Part shown: piece by piece, positions 1 to 28,126 of the stretch
Layout of the letters: each line of letters opens with the position of its first letter
How positions within the stretch are numbered: the first letter of the stretch is position 1
Program-made: the position numbers and the translations under genes
Origin: Rhizobacter terrae
GTDB lineage: Bacteria; Pseudomonadota; Gammaproteobacteria; Burkholderiales; Burkholderiaceae_C
DNA: 64,000 nucleotides
Direction: 5' to 3'
Assembly (NCBI RefSeq): GCF_003852895.1
Contig: NZ_QUSW01000006.1
Span: 1-64,000 of the forward strand
Notes under the pieces: generated by a model
Told to the model about the DNA's origin: nothing
Databases searched by the model: none
What the model saw: the letters and a program-made list of their open reading frames with translations, nothing else

Positions 1-19044
<19,044 letters not shown>

Positions 19045-19101
19045 CTCGTCCTCACATGCCATGTGGTGTCGCGCGCCATGCAGCGCGGCGGCAGGTGTTG
19101 C

Positions 19102-20010
19102 TCAGTTCCAGTACTGCCGGATCAGCGGGTCCTGGTCGGTGGCGCGAAACTGCTCGATGAGGTAGGGACGCAGCGACGAGAACGGCCCGCCCTCGGGGCA
19201 GCGGATGTCCAGGAACCAGTCCCGGATCTCCTTCTTGCGAAAGGCCGCGGTGATCGCCTGCTGCTCGACCTCGGTCAGCTCGGGATGCCACAGGTCGACG
19301 ATCAGCACCACGCGTTGTTCCGACGAATCGTTGAAGGTCTCGTGCAGGAAGGAGTCGGAGAAGAAGATCACGTCGCCCTCCTCCCACTTCAGCGTGAGGT
19401 CGGCCACCTGCAAGCGGCAGCCCGGCGGCACGCGCAAAGCAAGATGGCAGCGGATGCGGAAGCTGTCGCGGCTGTAGTGCGGCAGCAGGTGCGTCTTCGG
19501 TTCGTGCGCCGAGAAGATCACGTCGCTCCAGCAATAGCCGGACGCCGCGAGCGGCAGCGATCCGACGACCGCCATCGTGTCCGGTGCGCTGGCGGCTGAC
19601 GGCACCTTCTCGCCCATGTGGAACAGCACCGACATGTCCCAGCGGCCATCGCCGACGATGCCTTCGGTGAAGGTGTAGCGCTTGTATCCCGCGCCGCGAG
19701 CTTCCGCCAGGATGGCCGGGTACGCGGCGCGCAGCTTGGCGGCCACTTCCTTGAACTGCGGATAGTCGTCCTCGGAGTAGGCCGGCACATGCGGCAGCCG
19801 CGGAAACACCGGCAGCATCGCGGTGTCCTGCCCGCCGCTCTTCTCCTCGGGCCGCGACCCGTCGAGGATCTGCAGGAAATGCTTGACCCGGTCCAGCTCC
19901 GGGCCTGCGGACATCACGCGCTGGTAGTAGCCGCCGCGTTTCATGATGCCGGCAATGCGCCGCCAGACGGCGCGCCGATGGGCCTCCTGGAAGGAGTCGG
20001 TGGTGTTCAT
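19102..20010 (-). CDS. Aspartyl/asparaginyl beta-hydroxylase-like Fe(II)/2-oxoglutarate dioxygenase
   Basis: 302 residues. The C-terminal half matches the Asp/Arg hydroxylase fold: H178 in LLPHYS and H223 in SFLHETF are the expected two histidine iron ligands, H189 lies in the RCHLAL strand, and R233 in RVVLIVDLWHPEL fits the 2-oxoglutarate-binding arginine. Family members hydroxylate the beta-carbon of Asp or Asn; in NRPS clusters they act on a free or carrier-bound residue. No Asp/Asn-activating A domain is visible, so its substrate may be set by a module beyond base 1, or it may hydroxylate another residue. ATG 20010 follows a strong AAGGAG; an upstream in-frame ATG at 20061 lacks one and lies at the inferred transcription start. 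It is the first gene of the inferred hydroxylase-NRPS unit. Confidence 0.88.
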   Translation of the reverse strand: MNTTDSFQEAHRRAVWRRIAGIMKRGGYYQRVMSAGPELDRVKHFLQILDGSRPEEKSGGQDTAMLPVFPRLPHVPAYSEDDYPQFKEVAAKLRAAYPAILAEARGAGYKRYTFTEGIVGDGRWDMSVLFHMGEKVPSAASAPDTMAVVGSLPLAASGYCWSDVIFSAHEPKTHLLPHYSRDSFRIRCHLALRVPPGCRLQVADLTLKWEEGDVIFFSDSFLHETFNDSSEQRVVLIVDLWHPELTEVEQQAITAAFRKKEIRDWFLDIRCPEGGPFSSLRPYLIEQFRATDQDPLIRQYWN

Positions 20011-20059
20011 GTTTGCTCCTTTTTCAATCTGCTGTCGAGGCTGCGTCTTCACGCACTCC

Positions 20060-20111
20060 ACGACGTGTTGTAGGCGCAGGCACCGCCCGTTTGGCTACGG
20101 AGATCCGTAGC
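20060..20111 (-). promoter_or_regulatory. Lux-box-like promoter ahead of the hydroxylase-NRPS unit
   Basis: A perfect inverted repeat at 20094-20111 has arms GCTACGGA and TCCGTAGC around a central GA. It contains CT-N12-AG, the las/rhl/lux-box pattern. Reading the minus strand, a -10-like TACAAC lies at 20072-20067, giving an inferred start near 20060, exactly 42.5 bases from the palindrome centre. That is the class II LuxR activator spacing. The hydroxylase ATG follows 50 bases later. The palindrome and hexamer are seen; the start point and regulator are inferred. Confidence 0.68.
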
Positions 20112-20119
20112 GCCGCGAT

Positions 20120-20845
20120 TCAGCCGAGGAAGTGCACTGCGGTGCTGGTGAACGATGCAATCGCGCCCACGGTCCTCGTGCGCGAATCGACCCACTCGGT
20201 GAATTGCAGATCGCCGCATGCGGACCTCACCAGGCGGTCGGCAGGCAACGCGTCGACGCCCGCTGCGCTGAGGTCGCACGCCGCCATGCCGTCCAGCGAC
20301 AGCCGGCCGAGCTTGATGAGGCACTCCTTGCGCACCCACAGGCGCAGCGCCAGCATCTGGCGGGGGCTGGGCGTGCCCGGCTGCGCCGCTTTGCTGTCAA
20401 GCGCCGCGAGCGCATGGCACTCGTCGCGCGAGAACACCCGCTCGGACAGCGACGGATCGAATGCCACGGCGTCCCATCCTTCGAGGTCGATGGCGCAAGG
20501 CGTGACGCCGACGACGGCGCCGACCGCATCCGTGCAGTGGGTGAGCGACACGTGCAGCGAGGGCTGGCCGTGGAAGAAGGGCCGGCCGTGGTCACCGCCG
20601 CACTCGTCGCACCGCTGGCCGAGCACGAGGGACTGTTCATCGAGACCCGTCGCCGCTGCTGCGGCGCGCCGGACCAGAAGGTGCGCGGCCAGGTAGCTCT
20701 CGCGCGCCGGCGCGCTGCGCAAGGCCTGCAGCCTGTCGATCTCGTAGCGGGCGAGCAAGCGCGTCAGCACGGCCCGATTGCCGCGGAGCACCTCGGACGG
20801 TGCCCCGACGAGGGCGAGCAGGCCCGGCGGCCCGCTACCGACCAT
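20120..20845 (-). CDS. Sfp-type 4'-phosphopantetheinyl transferase
   Basis: 241 residues. The protein transfers phosphopantetheine from CoA to the conserved serine of carrier domains, turning apo-PCP/ACP into the working form. Visible motifs: RCDECGGDHGRP (about 78-89), LHVSLTH (97-103, the usual FNxSH position), CAIDLE with D120 and E122 as Mg2+ ligands, and WVRKECLIKLG with W170, K173 and E174. It is the only PPTase in the window and could serve both clusters. The ATG at 20845 overlaps the end of the upstream cupin-like gene by 11 bases, so it is probably translated from the same message; no strong Shine-Dalgarno was found. It is the last gene of the unit starting at the desaturase. Confidence 0.92.
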   Translation of the reverse strand: MVGSGPPGLLALVGAPSEVLRGNRAVLTRLLARYEIDRLQALRSAPARESYLAAHLLVRRAAAAATGLDEQSLVLGQRCDECGGDHGRPFFHGQPSLHVSLTHCTDAVGAVVGVTPCAIDLEGWDAVAFDPSLSERVFSRDECHALAALDSKAAQPGTPSPRQMLALRLWVRKECLIKLGRLSLDGMAACDLSAAGVDALPADRLVRSACGDLQFTEWVDSRTRTVGAIASFTSTAVHFLG

Positions 20846-21686
20846 GGTCGGCCGAGACCTCGGGCGCCGGCCTCCAGGCCGACAGCACATCCCACGCGCG
20901 GGTGGCGAGTTCCCATCGGAATTGCCGGTAGTGGAGATAGCCCGTCCAGCGCGCACGCCAATGCAGGCTCACCGCAATCGACGCCTGCACGCACAGCTGC
21001 AGCTGCCACCAGAATGCGGGAAGCCACAACAAGTCCCCCGGCTCCAGCGTGCAGCGCAGCGCCGTCGCATCCTCGAAGCGCGGGAAGCGCGTGAAGTCAG
21101 GCCGTGTCGCATCGACGCGGCTGAAGCGAACGCCGCCGCGCCACAGCGCGTGCCGGTACAGCCGCCCGGAGTCGGCAGGCCCGAACAGCAGGAACTTGCG
21201 GCACCCCTGCAGTTGCGCGAGCAGGACGTGTGCGCTGTCGTAGCGCAGCCGGGTCTGCATGCCGCGCGGACCCAGGCTCAGGGAGACTCCTGAACGCTGG
21301 GCGCCTAGATCAGGCAGAGGGTCGAGGTCGGTCATCAGCACCGGGAAATGGTCCGGGATCGATGCCTGCAGCAGCGCGAGCCCGTTACCGCCACTGTCCG
21401 TGAAGAAGGTCTGGTCGAGGAGTTCGCGCAGCGGCATCGCTCGTCGATGAGAGCCGGTCACCTCGGCCGGAAAGCAGCGGGTCGGCGAGACATCGGCGGT
21501 CACCACCGCGTCGCCGACGACGCTGCGCAGGTACCGAGGCGTCCAGGTGGACAGGGCATGCCAATGCCTTGCCGCGCCGCCGAGAACGACCGGCGTGTCA
21601 CGACGCAGCAGTTCGTCGCGCAGACCTGCGGCCGACCAGTCTTCGAGCCGGTCGACGAACTCATGCGGGAAATCCCACTCCGTCAC
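20835..21686 (-). CDS. Cupin-like/JmjC-fold protein with altered metal site
   Basis: 283 residues. The pattern of the cupin-8/FIH-like JmjC family is clear: an LRYD...LLAQLQGCRKFLLF block (148-168) and LEPGDLLWLPAFWW (214-227) followed by SIAVSLHWR. In active family members the first block reads HxD and a histidine follows the WW pair, giving the iron-binding HxD...H triad. Here the positions read R148-Y149-D150 and Q228, so only the Asp remains. I infer that the protein either lost oxygenase activity and now binds a partner or peptide, or uses a rearranged site. It starts with GTG (21686), preceded by AAAGGA, and its start lies just after the stop of the PLP enzyme gene. Fold confidence is moderate to good; role unknown. 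Confidence 0.78.
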   Translation of the reverse strand: MTEWDFPHEFVDRLEDWSAAGLRDELLRRDTPVVLGGAARHWHALSTWTPRYLRSVVGDAVVTADVSPTRCFPAEVTGSHRRAMPLRELLDQTFFTDSGGNGLALLQASIPDHFPVLMTDLDPLPDLGAQRSGVSLSLGPRGMQTRLRYDSAHVLLAQLQGCRKFLLFGPADSGRLYRHALWRGGVRFSRVDATRPDFTRFPRFEDATALRCTLEPGDLLWLPAFWWQLQLCVQASIAVSLHWRARWTGYLHYRQFRWELATRAWDVLSAWRPAPEVSADHGR

Positions 21687-21690
21687 ACCG

Positions 21691-22923
21691 TCATCCTTTC
21701 ACGAACTCGCCAGCCACGGCGCGTGTGGCCACCGGCATGCCGCTGAGCTCCAGCGCGCTGGTGAGGTCGCGCAGGAGATCGCCCGGGTCCTCCACGCCCA
21801 CGGACAGGCGCACCAGGTTGTCGGCCGGGACGCTGACGCTCGCATCGGACAGGGTCGACGCGTCCATGGCACCCAGCATGGAGTGCGACATCGACTGCGC
21901 ATGTTCGGCACAGCTCGTGATTCCGCCGAGACTGACCGAGAGCCCGAAGACCTCGGTGTTCTCGATGAGCCGCACCGCGGCGGCGCGGCCGCCCTTCAAC
22001 GCGGCGGTGATCACCGCGCCGCCGCCCGTGAGGTACTTCTGGGCCAGCGATGCCACCTCGGGACGAGGATCCAGCGGCGGATAGAACACCTGCTCCACGT
22101 GGCGATGCGACGCCAGCCGCTGCGCCAGCAGCTGCGCGGTGGCGTTCTGCCTCGCGATGCGCAGCTCCAGTGTCTTCAAGCCCTGCGAGATCTGCCAGGC
22201 TGCCTGCGGGTCGATGCACGCGCCATAGAGCGCCTGCTTGTGCCAGATGCGGTCGATGAGCGCCTGCCAGCCCGACACCGATCCGCCGAAGACGGTGTAG
22301 TGCCCGCTCATGTACTTGGTCAGGCTGTGGATCACGAGATCCGCGGCACGCACCTTCTCGCCCAGGACGCCCGGCGGCGAGAACGTGCAGTCGCACACCG
22401 TGAGCACTTCGCGGCTCTCGCAGGCCGAGCGGATGGCATCGAAGTCGGCCACGCGAAGCTCGGGATTGCTGATGCTCTCGAAGTAGACAACCTTCGCGCC
22501 ACGGGCCAGCAGCTCGGGCAAGTGTTGCGGGCGCGACGGATCGAAGAAATCGACTTCGATCCCGAAGCGGCCCAGTTCCTCGACGAGGAAGCGCGTCGTG
22601 TCGCCATAGAGCGCACGGGACGCCAGGATGCGCTCGCCGGGCGAGACCAGGGCCAGCAGCGTGGTGGTGATGGCCGACATGCCCGAGGGAAACACCAGCG
22701 TCGCGTTGCATCCGAGCAGCGTCGACAACTGGTTCTCGAGGTAGCTCACGGTGGGGTTGCCCCAGCGCGTGTAGTAGGACGTCGGGTGCACCGCCTCTTC
22801 GGTGGCCGCGGCGACCTGGTGGTCCGGCATGCGGAAGATGCTGGACTGGTAGATCGGCTGCACCACCGGGTCATGGCGAGCCACGACGTTGGGCACCTTG
22901 AGGAATCGCGTGAATCGTTCCAT
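21691..22923 (-). CDS. Cystathionine gamma-synthase/lyase-like PLP enzyme (Cys/Met metabolism family)
   Basis: 410 residues, the normal length for the family. Visible motifs: YYTRWGNPT (50-58, the phosphate-binding Tyr/Arg loop), FPSGMSA (78-84), SNPELRV (152-158) and SLTKYMSGH, where K203 should form the Schiff base. Family members perform gamma-replacement or elimination on homoserine- or Cys-derived substrates. Placement inside an NRPS operon suggests it makes or modifies a building block rather than serving primary methionine synthesis, but the reaction cannot be read from the sequence. A GAGGAG lies six bases before the ATG. Permease stop and this start are 15 bases apart. Confidence 0.9.
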   Translation of the reverse strand: MERFTRFLKVPNVVARHDPVVQPIYQSSIFRMPDHQVAAATEEAVHPTSYYTRWGNPTVSYLENQLSTLLGCNATLVFPSGMSAITTTLLALVSPGERILASRALYGDTTRFLVEELGRFGIEVDFFDPSRPQHLPELLARGAKVVYFESISNPELRVADFDAIRSACESREVLTVCDCTFSPPGVLGEKVRAADLVIHSLTKYMSGHYTVFGGSVSGWQALIDRIWHKQALYGACIDPQAAWQISQGLKTLELRIARQNATAQLLAQRLASHRHVEQVFYPPLDPRPEVASLAQKYLTGGGAVITAALKGGRAAAVRLIENTEVFGLSVSLGGITSCAEHAQSMSHSMLGAMDASTLSDASVSVPADNLVRLSVGVEDPGDLLRDLTSALELSGMPVATRAVAGEFVKG

Positions 22924-22938
22924 GGCTGGCTCCTCGAA

Positions 22939-24242
22939 TCATTCGTAACGCAGCGCCTCGATGGGCGTCAGATTGGCCGCATTGCTCGCAGGCAGGATGC
23001 CGAAGACGACGCCGACCAGGCCCGAGAAGCCGGCCGTGCTCACGAGCACCCACCACGGCAGCGCCGGGTCGGGAAAATTCGGGATCAGGCGGGCGATGCC
23101 CAGGCTCAACAGGTATCCCGTGACGATGCCGAGCACGCCCCCTGCGAGCGCGAGCAGGACCGCCTCGATCAGGAACTGCATGAGGATGAAGCTGCGCCGC
23201 GCACCCAGCGCCTTGGCGATGCCGATCTCGCGCGTTCGCTCGGTGACCGACACCAGCATGATGTTCATGATGCCCACGCCACCCACGAGCAGCGAGATGC
23301 TCACGATGCCCGCGACAACCAGCGTCACCACGGTCGACAGCTGCTTGAACGATTGCGCCAGCGCGTCTGAACTCTCGATCACGAAGTCATCGGCCTGGTC
23401 CCGCTGCAGCTTGTGCTGCTGGCGCATCATCGCGTTCACCCGCGCCTTGATGTTGTCGATCTGATCGGGGTCGTCGACGCTGAAGCTGATCCACAGGTCC
23501 GGTTGCACCGTCGCGCCGGTGAGCGTCACCGCGGTGTCGTAGGGCATGAGGAGGAAGTTGTCCTGGCTCAGCCCGAAGAGTTCGCCGCGCGGCTCCATCA
23601 CGCCGACGATGCGGAACCAGTCGCTGCCCACCTGGATGAACCGGCCCAGCGGGTTGTCCGGCAGCTTGAGGTCGCGGCGCATCTGCTCTCCGAGCACGGC
23701 CACCCGGCGGCGCGAGGTGCTGTCGCTGTCGGCCAGGAAACGGCCCAGGCGCGGATAGGTCTTCTGCACGTCCTGGTAGCGCGAGGTGGTGCCGAAGACC
23801 TGGCCGGTGGTGACGTGGGGCCCGTTGCGAACCTCGATGCCGTATTGCCCGCCAGCCATCATCACCGGCGTGAGATTGCTGATCCCGTCGATGCGCAGGC
23901 GCAACTCCTCCAGGTCGGCCACACGAAGGCGGTTGACGCGGCCGCGCAGCGCCTCCTCCAGCGGCGTGTCCGCGCGCAGCGTCAGCGTGCCGCGTCCAAG
24001 CCCCTGGAATTCCTGCGTCACCGAATGCGACAGTCCCTGGACCAGTGCGACGACGCAGATCACCGACGCAACGCCGATCACGATGCCCAGCATGGTGAGG
24101 AAGCTGCGCAGCGAGTGCGCGCGGATGCTCGCGAGCGCCAGGTGCAGGCACTCCTCGAAGGCGTAGTAGCCGCGCATCAGGCCGCTGCTGTCGCTGCCGG
24201 GCTCGGCCTCGTCCCGAGGCCATTCGGAGGCCAGTTCTGCAC

Positions 24243-24246
<4 letters not shown>
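22939..24246 (-). CDS. MacB/FtsX-type ABC transporter permease
   Basis: 435 residues. One transmembrane segment near the N-terminus (about 45-70, with SIRAHSLRSFLTMLGI just before and in it), a large periplasmic MacB-like domain (about 80-300) and three C-terminal transmembrane segments, including VGGVGIMNIMLVSVTERTRE (20 residues) and the closing GILPASNAANLTPIEALRYE. This is the mechanotransmission permease of tripartite exporters such as MacAB-TolC and PvdRT-OpmQ; unlike MacB itself the ATPase is a separate protein here. The ATG overlaps the ATPase stop (ATGA). With the neighbouring ATPase and adaptor it probably exports the cluster 1 peptide from the periplasm; no TolC-like channel is present. 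Confidence 0.93.
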
Positions 24247-24974
<728 letters not shown>

Positions 24975-24976
24975 GG

Positions 24977-26233
24977 TCAGGCGTGCGGGTCGACCGCGAT
25001 CGGGCCCAGGGGCGAACTGGCTGCAGGTTCCGCCGCGGCAGGGCGCGGGGCGGCGCGCACCGACTCTCCGTCGTCGAGGAAGCGCAGGGTCTTGGCCGGT
25101 CCGACGATCACCAGCTCACCCGGCTGCAGCCCGCGCAGCACCTCCACGTGCGAATCGTCGGCAACGCCGATGTCCACCGTGCGCCGCACCACTTTTCCGT
25201 TGAACATCACGAGCACCGTGTTGGCCGCAGCCGCACCGGCATGGCCGTCGGCGCGCCGCACCGCCTGCACCGGGACAGCGAGCGCGGGCTGGGCGCTCGA
25301 CTTGAGCGTGGAAATCTCCGCGCGGCAACTCATGCCGGGGAAAAAGACCGAGCCCTCGACCGCGGCAAGCTTGACCTTGACCGGATAAGTACGCGCCTGG
25401 CTGCCCCCGTTCGGCATGCCGCCGTTGGCTGGCTGGCGCGGCGCCACCGACACCTGCTCGACCTGGCCGGTCAAGGCCTTGTCGGGAAATGCGGCGGGCA
25501 CGATCCTGGCGGTCTGCCCCACCTGGATCTTGCCGATGTCGCTCTCATCGACCTGCACCTCTGCATACAGCGCAGAGGTGTCGCCGAGGTCCAGAAGGCT
25601 CGAACCCATCAGGCTCGTCGCGCTGGGAACGGCTGTCTCTCCGACTTTCACATGGACGGCGGTGACCTTGCCATCCATGGGCGAACGAATCTCTGTCTTG
25701 GCCAGGCGTTCCATGGCCTGCCGCAGCTGCGCCTGGGTCTGCTTGAGCACCTCCCTGCCCGTGGCGAGTTCAACCTGGGCAACTTCTTTCTGGGTGACGA
25801 ACTCGTCGTATTTCTGCGCCTCGACCATGCCCGATGACAACAGGCCCCGGTAGCGCTGGAGCTTGTCAGCCTGCGCCTTCAACTGCACTTCCTGGCGGCG
25901 GATGCTGAGCTCGGACTGCCGCCGGCTGGCCTCGATCTGGGCCACTTCGGCATTGAGCGATCCGGCGTCCAGCCGCACCAGGAGCTGGCCGCGCGTGACA
26001 CGGTCTCCCTCGTGCACGTGGATCTCGTCGATGCGGCCCACCACCTCGGACATCAGCGTGACGCCGCTGTGATAAGCCAGCGTGCCCGACGCGAGGATGG
26101 TGGGCGTGAGCGTGCGGCGCGCCGCCGGCTCCACGTCGACCAGCTTGGTCCGATCGCCTGCCTGCTGCTTGATCACCAGCAGCACGACCACGAGCAGTGC
26201 CGCGACGACGAACAGGACAGGTTTGCGATTCAT
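24977..26233 (-). CDS. MacA/HlyD-family periplasmic adaptor of the exporter
   Basis: 418 residues. A single N-terminal membrane anchor (about residues 4-22), a lipoyl-like segment split around a coiled-coil hairpin (about 75-165, rich in Q, R, E and L), a beta-barrel region (about 180-290) and a membrane-proximal domain ending in LQPGELVIVGP. The layout is that of MacA-type adaptors linking an inner-membrane ABC transporter to a TolC channel. The gene lies between the YIP1-like gene (six-base gap) and the ATPase gene (two-base gap). A serine/alanine/proline-rich tail follows the last domain. Confidence 0.92.
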   Translation of the reverse strand: MNRKPVLFVVAALLVVVLLVIKQQAGDRTKLVDVEPAARRTLTPTILASGTLAYHSGVTLMSEVVGRIDEIHVHEGDRVTRGQLLVRLDAGSLNAEVAQIEASRRQSELSIRRQEVQLKAQADKLQRYRGLLSSGMVEAQKYDEFVTQKEVAQVELATGREVLKQTQAQLRQAMERLAKTEIRSPMDGKVTAVHVKVGETAVPSATSLMGSSLLDLGDTSALYAEVQVDESDIGKIQVGQTARIVPAAFPDKALTGQVEQVSVAPRQPANGGMPNGGSQARTYPVKVKLAAVEGSVFFPGMSCRAEISTLKSSAQPALAVPVQAVRRADGHAGAAAANTVLVMFNGKVVRRTVDIGVADDSHVEVLRGLQPGELVIVGPAKTLRFLDDGESVRAAPRPAAAEPAASSPLGPIAVDPHA

Positions 26234-26239
26234 GGCGGC

Positions 26240-26905
26240 TCACAGAAGCACGAGCAGCACCCATGCGCCATAGAGCACCAGCATCGGCAGCAAGGCGAGT
26301 CCCATGCTGAAGCGCCAGGACCGGCCGCTCCACACCCGCACGCCAAGCACCGTGAGCCACCACAGCCACGGATGCAGCACGGTGATCGACGACATCAGCG
26401 TGTGCCAGCGGCTGTCGCGCGGCAGGTGGAACACGAGCTCGTTGAGCGAGAGCAGGCTCAGGCCATCTTGCGTGGTCTTGGCGGCGTTGTGGGACACGAG
26501 CGGAATGACCATGAGGAACACGGTCAGCACATACGGAAAGCTGCTCCAGCAGGTGAGCGCCAGCCATTGCCGGAAGGGACGCTGGATGTTGGTGAGGCGT
26601 CCGGCCAGCCAGAAGTACGCCGCTTCGAGCACGCGCAGCAGCGGCACGCCGAGCGCAAGTGCGGCAACCGTGGACCACATCATCAGGCTCTTGGATGGCG
26701 TGTTCGCCTGCTGGCTTGCCGCGGGGCCGAAGACCTCGTCCAGCAGCCAGGGGTAGTCCACGACCCCGAAGTACCAGAAGGTCATGGCCACCTGCACGGC
26801 AACCGGCACCAGCAAGGGAAACCAGAAGCGCGGTGACTTGTCGAGCGCCGCAAACGCGGGCCGGGGGTCGACGAGGATGGACGATGCCAGTTGAAGGTTG
26901 CTCAT
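26240..26905 (-). CDS. YIP1-like polytopic membrane protein
   Basis: 221 residues with about five hydrophobic helices (near 30-47, 73-95, 115-140, 172-190, 200-220) and the opening LVDPRPAFAALDKSPRFWFP (20 residues) found in bacterial YIP1-type proteins. No catalytic motif is visible. The start overlaps the desaturase stop (ATGA) and the stop is six bases from the adaptor gene, so it belongs to the desaturase/exporter transcript. A role as exporter accessory or membrane partner of the desaturase is possible but inferred only from position. Confidence 0.72.
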   Translation of the reverse strand: MSNLQLASSILVDPRPAFAALDKSPRFWFPLLVPVAVQVAMTFWYFGVVDYPWLLDEVFGPAASQQANTPSKSLMMWSTVAALALGVPLLRVLEAAYFWLAGRLTNIQRPFRQWLALTCWSSFPYVLTVFLMVIPLVSHNAAKTTQDGLSLLSLNELVFHLPRDSRWHTLMSSITVLHPWLWWLTVLGVRVWSGRSWRFSMGLALLPMLVLYGAWVLLVLL

Positions 26906-28008
26906 GCTGCGCTCTGCCCGCTGCCGCGGGCGCCGTTGAAGTCATGGGTCATGGCTGCCAGGGAATGCCCGGCGTGGCGTGTGGGGGCGCCCGGCAGATG
27001 CAGGCGGCCGCCGACCAGCGCCGGGATGAGCGCGGGCCGCCGCCCGCGCGAGACGAAGATGCCGCCGAACTGCTTGTTCACCCACCGGTACTCCGGGTCC
27101 TGGAGCATCTTCCAGTGCGCGCGCCGCAGGTTCCAGAACGGGATCTCCGGACGAAGGTGATGAACGAGGTGGTAGTTCTCGTTGTGCATGCTGAAGAACA
27201 AGCCCTCCAGTGGATGGCTGAAGCGATTGCGCGTGCTGTGGAGCACGGTGGTGGCGCCGCTCGCGCCCAGCATCGGGAAGTGCTCGGCGATCTCGATGAA
27301 GCGGCCGATCACCACGAAGGCCGTGATGTACGGGACCACCCAGTACAGCAGGAGCAGCCGCCAGGCGCCGAGCGCATGAACGGCCAGCAGGATGAGCGCC
27401 CAGAACACCACCACGCAAGCGGACTCGGTCTTGCTGCCCACCAGCGCGATCAGGCGATGCTTGGCCACATACCAGAGGTACACCGGTGCATTGAGCAGCA
27501 GCATGGTGCTGATGACCTGGCGCCAGAAGAACCCGGCCGGTGTGAGGCCGCTGTACAGGCCGGCATCGAGGTACAGCTGGAAGTCCGGATCGTGCTTGGG
27601 ATTGCCGAGGTACCAGTGGTGGTTGATGACGTGCGACTGGCGGTACGGACGAAACGCCTGGAAGATCAGGTAGCCCGACAGGAAGGATCCCACGAGCGCG
27701 TTGAGCCACTTGCTGCGTGCGGCCCGCCCATGCGCAGCGTCGTGCAGCAGCGTGGTCAGCGCGCGCTGGCGCGCGCCGATGACGAACACCGCGAGCGGAT
27801 ACAGCCACGCGGAGGTTTCACCGGCCACCACGGCGGCGGCGATGATCACATAGCCCACCGCAGCCGCGAGCAGCGAATGCCAGTTGTCGAGGACCGCGAG
27901 CTTCGCGAGCTCGTCGACGATCGGCTTGGAGAAGCGGATGTTCCGCAGCCTGCCATCGTCGGCAGGGCGCACGCTGGGGCTTCGGGCGCCATCGAAGGCT
28001 TCCTTCAT
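26902..28008 (-). CDS. Membrane fatty-acid-desaturase-like diiron enzyme
   Basis: 368 residues with several hydrophobic helices and three histidine clusters of the membrane desaturase/hydroxylase family: H89DAAH93, a second group at H126, H130 and H131, and H275 with H280, H283 and H284 in HNENYHLVHH. These bind the two irons that activate oxygen. Family members desaturate or hydroxylate acyl chains; relatives in NRPS clusters such as syringolin act on assembly-line intermediates. Because the first NRPS opens with a C domain, the substrate could be the starter acyl chain or a carrier-bound amino acid; this is inference. The ATG at 28008 has AAAGGA about eight bases upstream. It is the first gene after a lux-box-like promoter. 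Confidence 0.88.
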   Translation of the reverse strand: MKEAFDGARSPSVRPADDGRLRNIRFSKPIVDELAKLAVLDNWHSLLAAAVGYVIIAAAVVAGETSAWLYPLAVFVIGARQRALTTLLHDAAHGRAARSKWLNALVGSFLSGYLIFQAFRPYRQSHVINHHWYLGNPKHDPDFQLYLDAGLYSGLTPAGFFWRQVISTMLLLNAPVYLWYVAKHRLIALVGSKTESACVVVFWALILLAVHALGAWRLLLLYWVVPYITAFVVIGRFIEIAEHFPMLGASGATTVLHSTRNRFSHPLEGLFFSMHNENYHLVHHLRPEIPFWNLRRAHWKMLQDPEYRWVNKQFGGIFVSRGRRPALIPALVGGRLHLPGAPTRHAGHSLAAMTHDFNGARGSGQSAA

Positions 28009-28062
28009 GTCCGGTTCCTTTGTGTGATGCGGATCTGCGGGCGGGAATCGATCAAGGTGACC

Positions 28063-28121
28063 GATCCGTTTTTTACCCGCGGCCCTCGGCCTCACCTCTA
28101 CGAGAACTCGTAGAGGTGAGG
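28063..28121 (-). promoter_or_regulatory. Lux-box-like palindromic promoter ahead of the desaturase-exporter-PPTase unit
   Basis: A perfect 15-base inverted repeat spans 28090-28121: left arm CCTCACCTCTACGAG, central AA, right arm CTCGTAGAGGTGAGG. Its core has CT-N12-AG and the flanking ACCT/AGGT ends of lux boxes. On the minus strand a -10-like TAAAAA lies at 28075-28070, giving an inferred start at 28063, exactly 42.5 bases from the palindrome centre. The desaturase ATG follows 55 bases later. It also begins six bases after the luxR stop, so it could act as a stem-loop for that message, but no T-run follows. Confidence 0.7.
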
Positions 28122-28126
28122 CGTCT

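Noticed and set aside
28090-28121. Palindrome as a rho-independent terminator of luxR
   Set aside because: No T-run follows on the minus strand, and the CT-N12-AG pattern with -42.5 spacing to a -10-like hexamer fits a promoter operator better. A secondary effect on luxR mRNA is not excluded.
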